Source: J038 sp036734085 (GTDB lineage: Bacteria > Chloroflexota > Anaerolineae > Aggregatilineales > Phototrophicaceae). Taken from it: a stretch of DNA of 25,171 bases. The stretch spans positions 1 through 25,171 of the forward strand of contig DAIMZF010000038.1 of assembly GCA_036734085.1 (NCBI GenBank), read 5' to 3'. This document shows positions 8,020-15,702 of this stretch, one piece after another. Below the pieces are notes generated by a model. That model ran no database searches and had not been told where the DNA came from. It was given only the letters and a program-made list of their open reading frames with translations. Position 1 is the first letter of the stretch. Every line of letters starts with the position of its first letter. A program made the position numbers and the translations under genes.

Positions 8020-9759
8020 ATGAAGGACATCACACCTGCATCGGTCTTGGTGGTCAGTGGTGGGGCGAAGGGCATCACGGCGCGTTGTGTGGAGCAAATC
8101 GCGGCGGCCTTTAAGTGCCGTTTCATCCTGTTGGGGCGCTCCGAATTGGAAGACGACCCGACATGGGCACAGGGCGCACCGGACGAAGCCGCGCTCAAAA
8201 AGGCGGCGATGGCGCATCTGCAAGCCATCGGGCAAAAGCCCACACCACCGGAAGTCAACCGCTTGAGTAAAGGCGTGCTTTCCGCACGAGAAATCCACGA
8301 TACGCTGAAGACCATCAGCGCCAACGGCGGACAGGCGGTTTATGTCAGCGCGGACATCACCGACGCGGGCGCGGTAAAGGCCGCTATCCAGCAGGGCGAA
8401 GCCCAACTGGGCACGGTGACGGGCATTATTCACGGTGCAGGCAACCTGGCGGATAAGCTGATAGAGAACAAGACACAAAAAGACTTCGAGTGGGTGTATG
8501 CCGCGAAGGTGGACGGCCTGGAGAATTTGTTACAGGCGGTGCCGCAGGAGCAAATCACGCATCTGGTGTTGTTCTCGTCGGTGGCGGGGTTCTTCGGCAA
8601 CGTCGGCCAGGCAGATTACGCCATCGCCAACGAAGTGCTGAACAAAGCGGCGCATATCTTCAAGCGCAAATACCCGGCCTGCCATGTAGTAAGCATTAAC
8701 TGGGGGCCGTGGGACGCTGGCATGGTGACGCCGCAGTTAAAAGCCTATTTTGCGGAAAATAACATCAAGGTAATTCCGGTCAACGTGGGCGCACATCTGC
8801 TGGTGGAAGAACTCGCGGGTGTGCCGGGCGATAACGCGGTGCAGATTGTGGTCGGGAGTGGCATTGCACCAGCGGGGTCGTTAACCGCGCAACCATTGCG
8901 TACCTATCAAATCACGCGCCACCTGACGCTAGAGGAAAGCCCGTTTTTACAAGACCACGTTGTGGACGGCAAAGCGGTTATGCCGATGGTCAGCGCGTTT
9001 AGCTGGGTGTGCAACACGGCGGCGGGACTGTATCCCGGCTTTAAAGCCTACGCCTTTGAGGATTACCGTGTGCTCAAGGGCATCATCTTTGATGAAACGC
9101 TGGCCGATAGCTACATCATGGAGATAACCGAACGGCAAAAATCCGATGAACTCATCGAGATTGAGGCTAAAGTCAGCAGTCATCCAGCAGACTCGAAACT
9201 GCCGCGCTTTCATTACAGCACCAAGCTAAAGCTAATGCCCAAAAAACCGCCGATGCCGCTTTTGGATAGCTTCGACATCACACCCAGAGAAGACATTCCC
9301 GGCCACACATTTTATGATGATTACACGCTGTTTCACGGCTTCGCGTTTAAAGGTGTGGAGCGTGTGTTAAGCATCCACAATGACCGCGTGACGATGCAAT
9401 GTCGCCTGCCGGTTGTGCCTGTGGCGTATCAGGGGCAGTTCCCGGTGGAGCAGTTTAACTACTTCATGACCGACATCGGCTTGCAGAGCATGGGCATTTA
9501 TGCCAAGTGGCGCTACGGCGCGGGCAGTTTGCCGCTACGCTCCGGCAGTGGGGAGCATTACGCCGACCCGGAATGGGGGGGCACGTTCTATGTGACGTTG
9601 GACATCCACAGCGCCACGCCCACCGGCCTTGTGACGACGATACATATTCATGACGAAGCCGGATATTTGTATCAAACCGTGCGGAACTCCGAGATTACGA
9701 TTAGTAAAAATCTCAATGTGTTGTTCACACGGAATAAGTTACCGAAGGTATTAGGATAG
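8020..9759 (+). CDS. Pfa-like synthase subunit: catalytic ketoreductase half plus PKS-type dehydratase
   Basis: A 579-residue protein corresponding to the C-terminal part of canonical PfaA. Residues 1-275 form the catalytic KR subdomain: NADPH-binding loop SGGAKGIT (13-20), S187 in FSSVAG and Y200 in QADYAIAN, the usual Ser-x12-Tyr spacing. Residues about 285-560 form a double-hotdog PKS-type DH, with H313 in HVVDGKAVMP (HxxxGxxxxP) and D485 in TDIGLQ as the probable second catalytic residue. It would reduce beta-keto and dehydrate beta-hydroxy acyl-ACP on the array of the preceding subunit. I chose ATG 8020 because AGGGG at 8008-8012 sits 7 bases upstream; the in-frame ATG at 8005 would overlap that site. 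The proper ribosome site argues that the split from the psiKR is real and not a frameshift. Confidence 0.9.
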   Translation: MKDITPASVLVVSGGAKGITARCVEQIAAAFKCRFILLGRSELEDDPTWAQGAPDEAALKKAAMAHLQAIGQKPTPPEVNRLSKGVLSAREIHDTLKTISANGGQAVYVSADITDAGAVKAAIQQGEAQLGTVTGIIHGAGNLADKLIENKTQKDFEWVYAAKVDGLENLLQAVPQEQITHLVLFSSVAGFFGNVGQADYAIANEVLNKAAHIFKRKYPACHVVSINWGPWDAGMVTPQLKAYFAENNIKVIPVNVGAHLLVEELAGVPGDNAVQIVVGSGIAPAGSLTAQPLRTYQITRHLTLEESPFLQDHVVDGKAVMPMVSAFSWVCNTAAGLYPGFKAYAFEDYRVLKGIIFDETLADSYIMEITERQKSDELIEIEAKVSSHPADSKLPRFHYSTKLKLMPKKPPMPLLDSFDITPREDIPGHTFYDDYTLFHGFAFKGVERVLSIHNDRVTMQCRLPVVPVAYQGQFPVEQFNYFMTDIGLQSMGIYAKWRYGAGSLPLRSGSGEHYADPEWGGTFYVTLDIHSATPTGLVTTIHIHDEAGYLYQTVRNSEITISKNLNVLFTRNKLPKVLG

Positions 9760-9787
9760 CTTGCAGTTGTCGGTGTGTGTGCTACGC

Positions 9788-9887
9788 NNNNNNNNNNNNN
9801 NNNNNNNNNNNNNNNNNNNNNNNNNNNNNNNNNNNNNNNNNNNNNNNNNNNNNNNNNNNNNNNNNNNNNNNNNNNNNNNNNNNNNNN
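9788..9887. other. Assembly gap of 100 N between the second and third synthase genes
   Basis: Exactly 100 N in the interval 9760-9969. The visible flanks carry no supported gene. The true size is unknown; the right flank starts in a short tandem repeat, which is probably why assembly broke. A small gene could be hidden here. Confidence 0.98.
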
Positions 9888-9937
9888 CAAATGCTTTGGC
9901 AAGTGCTTTAGCAAATGCTTTCGCAAGTGCTTTGGCA
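9888..9937 (+). repeat. 12-base tandem repeat at the gap edge
   Basis: Four consecutive units (CAAATGCTTTGG, CAAGTGCTTTAG, CAAATGCTTTCG, CAAGTGCTTTGG) plus a partial fifth abut the gap. A/G alternates in position 4, giving a 24-base higher-order period. The repeat is in-frame open on both strands because 12 is divisible by 3, but I see no gene that uses it. It probably extends into the gap. Confidence 0.85.
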
Positions 9938-9969
9938 CCAGACCACTGATTGCTGTGAGTTGACTGCCT

Positions 9970-12900
9970 ATGATGAACCCAATCGCCATTATCGGAATCG
10001 CCTGTTTATTTCCTGGTGCGGATACGCCCCAAGCGTTTTGGAATCTGCTTAAACGCGGGGAACGCGCCACATCTGACGCCACGCCGGACAAAATCGGCGG
10101 GCCGTTGAGTGCATGGTACGACCCCACCCGCACCGCGCCGGATACATCGTATTTTCTGCACGGCGGCTACATCACCGATTTTGCGCCGTCTGCTGACGGC
10201 TACGCCCTGCCTGCATCCACCATTAACAGGTTAAGCCATGCCGCACGCTGGGCGCTCCATACCGGGCGCGGCGCGTTGGCCGATAGCGGCTACCTGCACG
10301 CGGAGGCACTCAAACGGGCGGGCGTGGTACTGGGCAATCTGTCCATGCCCACGCCGGAAGCCAACGCGCATCTGACGCCGGTCTACGATGCTTTATTCGC
10401 TAAGGCGCTCCGCTTGGGCCAGCGCCACCGACCACCCCATGCACACAGGCGCGATGCGCTATCGCCGGGCTACCCCGCCGCGCTGATGTCCACCGCGCTG
10501 AACTTAGGATTAGGCGGCTTTGCGCTGGATGCGGCCTGTAGCTCGTCGTTGTATGCGGTTGGGCTGGCGTGCGATTACCTCAACAGCCACCGTGCGGATT
10601 TAATGCTGGCGGGCGCGGTCAGCGCGGCAGACCCGTTATTCGTCAATATGGGCTTCGCGCATCTGGGCGGCTTCCCGGCGGATGGCGCGGATAGCCTGCC
10701 TTTAGACCGCCGTTCGGATGGCCTGATTGCCGGAGAAGGCGCAGGTATGTTCGTACTCAAGCGCCATGCAGACGCGCTCCGCGATGGGGATAAAATCTAT
10801 GGGGTGGTGCGGGGCGTTGGCCTTGCGAATGATGGCGCAGGCAAGCACGTTTTAACGCCTAATAGCAAAGGGCAAGTGCTGGCCTTGCGCCGCGCCTATG
10901 CCCAAGCGGACATCGCACCGACCCATGTCCATTATGTAGAATGTCATGCAAGCGGAACCAGCGTCGGGGATAAGACCGAACTCACGTCGATGGCGCATTT
11001 CTTCGGTGAATTCAGCAACGGAGGGCCTGCTAACGGAGCACATCCACCGCCCAAAATCGGCAGCGTGAAAAGCAATGTGGGACATCTGATGACCGCCGCC
11101 GGGATGGCAAGCATGGTGAAGCTGGTTCTATCGCTGACTCATGCGGAAATCCCGCCCACCATCCGCGTAGAGCAACCCTTGATGAATCGCTCCGAAGTCG
11201 TGACGAAGACGCAAGCATGGCACGCCGAACCCGGCAACCCGCGCATCGCAGGCGCGAACGCCTTCGGCTTTGGCGGAGTCAGCGCCCACCTCATCCTGAG
11301 TGATAACGTAAACGAGAGTGAAACTGTGACTACACCCACCCGTACCTCCCCCGTCCGTATGGCGATAACCGGCATGGGCGCACACTTCGGCAAGTTCGAC
11401 ACGCTAGACCGCTTCGCCCGTGCGTTATTCGACGGCGAAACCGCCTTCCGCCCATTGCCCGCCAACCGTTGGAAGGGGTTGCACCAGCACCCGGAGGTGC
11501 TAAGTCAATTCGGGCTGAACAGTGTCCCGCAGGGCGCATATATCGACTCGTTTGAACTGGACTTCGCCGCGATGAAGATTCCGCCCAACCCGGCGGATGA
11601 ACCCATCCCACAACAGTTGCTCCTGCTCAAAGTGGCCGATGCCGCCATCCGTGATGCCGGGTTGACTCCCGGCGGCAATGTGGCCGTTATCGTCGCGCTC
11701 GGCACAGAACTTGCCCTGCACCAATACCGCGCCCGTGCCGATTTAAACTGGAAATTACACGAGATGCTGGATGGCACTCTGCCGCCAGAGCAAGAGGCCG
11801 CGCTCCGGGATTTGCTTAAGAATAGCCTGCTCACTCCGGCACAGGTGAATCATTACACCAGTTACATCGGCAATATCGCGGCCAGCCGGGTAGCTTCTGT
11901 ATGGGACTTCAACGGCCCCGCCTACACCGTCACCGCCGAAGAAAACAGCGTGTTTAAGGCGCTGGAAGTCGCGCAGATGATGTTAGAGCAGAATCAGGTT
12001 GATGCGGTCGTCATCGGCGCGGTGGATTTAGCCGGGAGCTTAGAGAGCGTCATTACGCGCAATAGCCGCGCCCCGTTGCACAGTGGCGCACCCGTCGCCG
12101 GGTTCGATTCTGCTTCTACGGGCTGGCAAGTGGGCGAAGGCGCGGGCGCTATCGTGCTGACCCGTGCCGACCGCGCCGGAACGAATAGCTATGCCGTCAT
12201 CGACGCGCTGACTTTCGCGCATCAACCCAGCAACGGCACGGACGGCCTGCCAGCCGCACCGACGCCGCAAGCCATCACCCAAGCGGCGGAATCCGCATTG
12301 CAAGCGGCCAACATCCGCCCGGAGCAAGTAGGGTATGTGGAATTACACGGGTGCGGAATCGCGCATCAGGACGACGCGGAACTGCACGGAATCACAGCGG
12401 CGTACAGGGGCGCACCCGCCCAGACCGCCATCGGCACGGTGCAGGCCAACATCGGCCATACTTATATTGCAAGCGGCATGGCCGCGCTGATGAAATCCGC
12501 GTTGGCGGTAGCACACCGCTTTATCCCCGCCATCCCCAACTGGAACGCGCCCAAAGCGGCGGAACGCTGGGACGGCACGCCCTTCTGGGTGGCGACAAAA
12601 AGCCGCACATGGTTTGCCGCGCACCGCATCGCGGCGGTGAGTGGCGCCAGCACAGACGGCACAGCCGCGCACGTCATTTTATCCAACGCGCCAGCATCCA
12701 CGCGCCAGCCGGATTATCTGCGGGGCGGGTTGCCCGCGCTTATCGTCATCAGCGCCCAAAACCCGGCGGAGTTCAGCACGAAGTTAAGCGCGTTACAGGC
12801 ACGCATCACAGAGGATGATGCTCTGCCGACCTTAGCGGATGCCACATTCGCCGACTACGACCCCAACGCGGCCTATGCCGTCGCGCTGGTTGCTAAAAGC

Positions 12901-15624
12901 GCGGACGCTCTGCGCCAGGAAATTGACCGTGCCCTGACAGGGATTCCGCAGGCAGTCACCCATAGCACGGACTGGGCAACGCCTGCCGGGAGCGCGTTTT
13001 CTGCGCGGCCTGCTGGCAAAGCGGGACACGTCGCCTTTGTGTATCCGGGTGCGTTTAACAGCTACCCCAAAATGGGTTATGAGCTATTCCACCTGTTCCC
13101 GCACACGTTAAGCGCCCTGCAGGATGTTAAGAGTGATTTAGGCGAAGCTGTCGCGGAGCGTCTGCTGTATCCGCGTAGCCTGAGCAAGCCGGACGCCAAG
13201 CTGACCCGCGCCATGAAGGATGCGCTCGCCCGTGATGCCATCGCCACCATTGAAAGCGGCCTGAGTTTTGCGCTGGTCTATAGCCGGGCGATGCAGGATG
13301 TCTTCGGCCTCAAGCCGGATTCCGCGTTTGGTTATAGCCTGGGCGAAGGAAGCATGATGTGGGGCATGGGCGTGTGGCGGGATGGCGACGCGGGGAGCGA
13401 AGCCTTCCACCAGTCGCGCCTGTTCACCGATAGGCTGGTAGACCCCATGCTCACCGTGCGCGAAGCGTGGGGGATTGACGCCCACACGCCCACGTCAGAT
13501 TTTTGGGCGGCGTACTTCATCGCCGCACCTGCGGAGCAAGTCAAGGCCGCCGTTGAACGCGAAAGCCGCGTATACTTAACGCACATCAACACCCCCCATG
13601 AGGTGATGATTGCAGGCGACCCCGCCGCGTGTGAACGTGTGCTGGCGCAGGTCAACGGGGAGAAGATGAAAGCGCCGTTTAGTGTGGTGATCCATGCTGA
13701 TGTGATGATGGGCGAATATGGCGAATTTTACCGCCTGCACGATTTACCGGTGACGCCCGTTCCCGGTGTGGACTTCTACAGCGCGGCGGATTATGCGCCC
13801 ATCAAGCACGAACGCGCCGTCGTTGCATCCGCAATTTCGCGCATGGTGTGTAAACCTGTGGATTTTGCGAAGCTCGTCCGCACGGCGTATGAAGCGGGCG
13901 CACGGGCGTTCATCGAACTTGGCCCACGTAGCACCTGCGCCCGTTGGGTCAGCGATACGCTGGGTGATGCGCCGCATGTGGCCGTCAGTGTGGATAACAT
14001 CAGCGCGGATGCCCGCACCTCTGTTATTCGCCTGCTGGCCGGGTTGGTCGCGCATCGCGTCCCGGTGCGGTTGGATGCCTTATTCAACACCGACCCATCA
14101 CCAACCGCCGTTGATGGTAAATCGCTGGTGCGTCGGGTGCGTTTAGGCGGTGCGGATATTTATGCCGCGATTCAGGCCGGGCTACCTGCCATCCTCAGCG
14201 CGGATGCCATGCCACAACCCGCAACGCCAACAGTAACACCATCGGTGACACCAACGGTGCTACCAACGGTGCCACCTCTAACACAAACTGCATCAGGAGA
14301 AGATATACTCATGACGGATATTCATAGTGTGCATACGGACTTTTTGCGTGCCCGCAAGGAAGGCTTGCGCGGCCTGCGCGACCTCATCGCCGCGCAGATG
14401 ACATCCCCCGCCGACGCGCCAGCCGTGCCGACACCCACGTTACCGCCCCCGCCCGTGCCCAATCCCATCACCGCGCCGTCCATCCGGCAGGGATTAACGC
14501 CCTTGTACCCTTTTGAGGCGATTGATACGTTCGCACTCCGCCGCATCGCGGACACGTTCGGAGACCGTTACGCCATCTACGACGGACGCCGCGCCCCGCG
14601 CATCCCCAACGGGGATTTGTTGCTCATCTCGCGCATTGTCAACATTGAAGGCGAACGCTACAAACCGGGCAACGGCACCAACGTCCTTGCGGAGTATGAC
14701 GTTCCGGTGGATGCGTGGTACTACACAGATTCACCCTATCCCACTATGCCCTATAGCGTGCTGATGGAAATTGCCCTGCAACCCTGCGGCATCCTCTCCG
14801 CGTATCACGGGCCGACCTTCGCCTACCCGGATGCAGACTTGTACTTCCGCAATTTGGACGGTGACGGCAGGCTGATAAAAGACCGTGACATGCGCGGGCG
14901 CACCATCACCAACCATGTGAAGATGCTGTCTCATGCGTCTATCGGCGGCTCTATTTTGCAGAAGTACAGCTTCGACCTGTACGACGATGGCGAATTATTC
15001 TATACAGGCACGGCGGTCTTCGGTTACTTCACGCAGGAATCGCTTGCCAGCCGCGCCGGGCTGGATGCCGGGACATCCCGTGACCGTTGGATTGATACCG
15101 AAAATCCGGCAGGGGTGATTACCCTGTCCCAGCCGCAGAGCATCGGCGGCGATTATCTGCGCTTAGGCAACGGCCAGCTTGACCTTGTGCATCAGATTAA
15201 GGTGGTGCTGGATGGCGGGCAGTATGGCAAGGGCTACGCCTACGCCCGTACAGATATTGACCCGTCCATGTGGTTCTTCAAGAATCACTTCCACGAAGAC
15301 CCGGTGATGCCCGGTAGCATCGGCGTGGAAACCATGATGGAAGCCTTGCAAGGCTTCGCCATCCAGAGCGGCCTCACGGCGGCGCGTCCCGGCGGGCATT
15401 TCGCCCATGCGGATAGCCGCGCCACACCAGACGGGCATAAAGTGTGGTGGCGGTATCGGGGGCAGGTGCTTGGCACGTTTAAAAACACGCATGTTGAAGT
15501 CAATGTGAAGGACATCCGCCATTTGGATGACGGCGAAATTGTCATCATCGCGGACGGTAGCCTGTGGCGCGAAAACCTGCGAATCTATGAAGTAAACGAT
15601 CTCGCGTTGTCTATCCGCCCATAA
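9970..15624 (+). CDS. pfaC: Pfa-like synthase subunit C: KS-CLF-AT-FabA-like DH
   Basis: An 1884-residue megasynthase. KS is at about 1-430, with C190 in DAACSSS, H326 in ECHASGT (usual form EAHGTGT) and H372 in NVGHLMTAAG. A second KS fold at about 450-900 has E658 (TVTAEENS) where the cysteine should be, so it is a chain-length-factor domain as in PfaC. An acyltransferase at about 920-1395 has S1123 in GYSLGEGS, the PfaB-type motif. A Pro-Thr linker and a helix (1448-1477) follow. The C-terminal FabA-like double hotdog has an N-terminal hotdog without a histidine (MPYSVLMEIALQPCG) and a catalytic one with H1773 in NHFHEDPVMPG. Shewanella-type PfaC has more than one DH and a separate PfaB; here AT is fused and only one DH unit is present. 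Start is 9970 or the adjacent ATG at 9973; the ribosome site is weak. Residues near 147-165 look frame-shifted. Confidence 0.9.
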   Translation: MMNPIAIIGIACLFPGADTPQAFWNLLKRGERATSDATPDKIGGPLSAWYDPTRTAPDTSYFLHGGYITDFAPSADGYALPASTINRLSHAARWALHTGRGALADSGYLHAEALKRAGVVLGNLSMPTPEANAHLTPVYDALFAKALRLGQRHRPPHAHRRDALSPGYPAALMSTALNLGLGGFALDAACSSSLYAVGLACDYLNSHRADLMLAGAVSAADPLFVNMGFAHLGGFPADGADSLPLDRRSDGLIAGEGAGMFVLKRHADALRDGDKIYGVVRGVGLANDGAGKHVLTPNSKGQVLALRRAYAQADIAPTHVHYVECHASGTSVGDKTELTSMAHFFGEFSNGGPANGAHPPPKIGSVKSNVGHLMTAAGMASMVKLVLSLTHAEIPPTIRVEQPLMNRSEVVTKTQAWHAEPGNPRIAGANAFGFGGVSAHLILSDNVNESETVTTPTRTSPVRMAITGMGAHFGKFDTLDRFARALFDGETAFRPLPANRWKGLHQHPEVLSQFGLNSVPQGAYIDSFELDFAAMKIPPNPADEPIPQQLLLLKVADAAIRDAGLTPGGNVAVIVALGTELALHQYRARADLNWKLHEMLDGTLPPEQEAALRDLLKNSLLTPAQVNHYTSYIGNIAASRVASVWDFNGPAYTVTAEENSVFKALEVAQMMLEQNQVDAVVIGAVDLAGSLESVITRNSRAPLHSGAPVAGFDSASTGWQVGEGAGAIVLTRADRAGTNSYAVIDALTFAHQPSNGTDGLPAAPTPQAITQAAESALQAANIRPEQVGYVELHGCGIAHQDDAELHGITAAYRGAPAQTAIGTVQANIGHTYIASGMAALMKSALAVAHRFIPAIPNWNAPKAAERWDGTPFWVATKSRTWFAAHRIAAVSGASTDGTAAHVILSNAPASTRQPDYLRGGLPALIVISAQNPAEFSTKLSALQARITEDDALPTLADATFADYDPNAAYAVALVAKSADALRQEIDRALTGIPQAVTHSTDWATPAGSAFSARPAGKAGHVAFVYPGAFNSYPKMGYELFHLFPHTLSALQDVKSDLGEAVAERLLYPRSLSKPDAKLTRAMKDALARDAIATIESGLSFALVYSRAMQDVFGLKPDSAFGYSLGEGSMMWGMGVWRDGDAGSEAFHQSRLFTDRLVDPMLTVREAWGIDAHTPTSDFWAAYFIAAPAEQVKAAVERESRVYLTHINTPHEVMIAGDPAACERVLAQVNGEKMKAPFSVVIHADVMMGEYGEFYRLHDLPVTPVPGVDFYSAADYAPIKHERAVVASAISRMVCKPVDFAKLVRTAYEAGARAFIELGPRSTCARWVSDTLGDAPHVAVSVDNISADARTSVIRLLAGLVAHRVPVRLDALFNTDPSPTAVDGKSLVRRVRLGGADIYAAIQAGLPAILSADAMPQPATPTVTPSVTPTVLPTVPPLTQTASGEDILMTDIHSVHTDFLRARKEGLRGLRDLIAAQMTSPADAPAVPTPTLPPPPVPNPITAPSIRQGLTPLYPFEAIDTFALRRIADTFGDRYAIYDGRRAPRIPNGDLLLISRIVNIEGERYKPGNGTNVLAEYDVPVDAWYYTDSPYPTMPYSVLMEIALQPCGILSAYHGPTFAYPDADLYFRNLDGDGRLIKDRDMRGRTITNHVKMLSHASIGGSILQKYSFDLYDDGELFYTGTAVFGYFTQESLASRAGLDAGTSRDRWIDTENPAGVITLSQPQSIGGDYLRLGNGQLDLVHQIKVVLDGGQYGKGYAYARTDIDPSMWFFKNHFHEDPVMPGSIGVETMMEALQGFAIQSGLTAARPGGHFAHADSRATPDGHKVWWRYRGQVLGTFKNTHVEVNVKDIRHLDDGEIVIIADGSLWRENLRIYEVNDLALSIRP
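14295..14313 (+). promoter_or_regulatory. Internal Shine-Dalgarno and in-frame ATG ahead of the DH domain
   Basis: AGGAGA (14295-14300) is followed after 10 bases by ATG (14311-14313), which is codon 1448 of the third synthase gene and in frame. It lies just after the Pro-Thr linker and at the first helix before the FabA-like DH. Translation from here would give a free 437-residue DH protein. It may also be the relic of an ancestral separate gene. Confidence 0.4.
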
Positions 15625-15643
15625 ACAAGGTCTTTCCCCATTC

Positions 15644-15667
15644 AGGGGCATGATATATCATGCCCCT
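15644..15667. repeat. Perfect 24-base palindrome after the pfa operon
   Basis: The half AGGGGCATGATA is followed directly by its exact reverse complement TATCATGCCCCT. It lies in the 78-base space between the third synthase gene and the ABC permease. As RNA it would form a hairpin of about 10 pairs with a tetraloop, but no T-tract follows on either strand. It could be a dimeric repressor site for the permease operon or a weak terminator. Confidence 0.8.
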
Positions 15668-15702
15668 ACCCGTCTACCGACAAGAGGCACAGTTAACCAC
15701 CC

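Noticed and set aside
7931..8020. Idea that the psiKR/KR break is a simple frameshift or sequencing error
   Set aside because: Neither frame continues through the 88-base spacer as recognisable protein, a hairpin and a proper ribosome site lie there, and the break falls at a domain boundary.
9672..10133. Minus-strand frame spanning the second gap (KHLRKHLLKHLPKHL)
   Set aside because: Its sequence is just the 12-base repeat read in reverse plus antisense of the KR-DH and KS coding regions, with N in the middle.
11890..11960. Loss of KS cysteine (E658) as an inactivating mutation
   Set aside because: TVTAEENS is the normal signature of chain-length-factor domains in PfaC-type proteins; the first KS in the same protein is intact.
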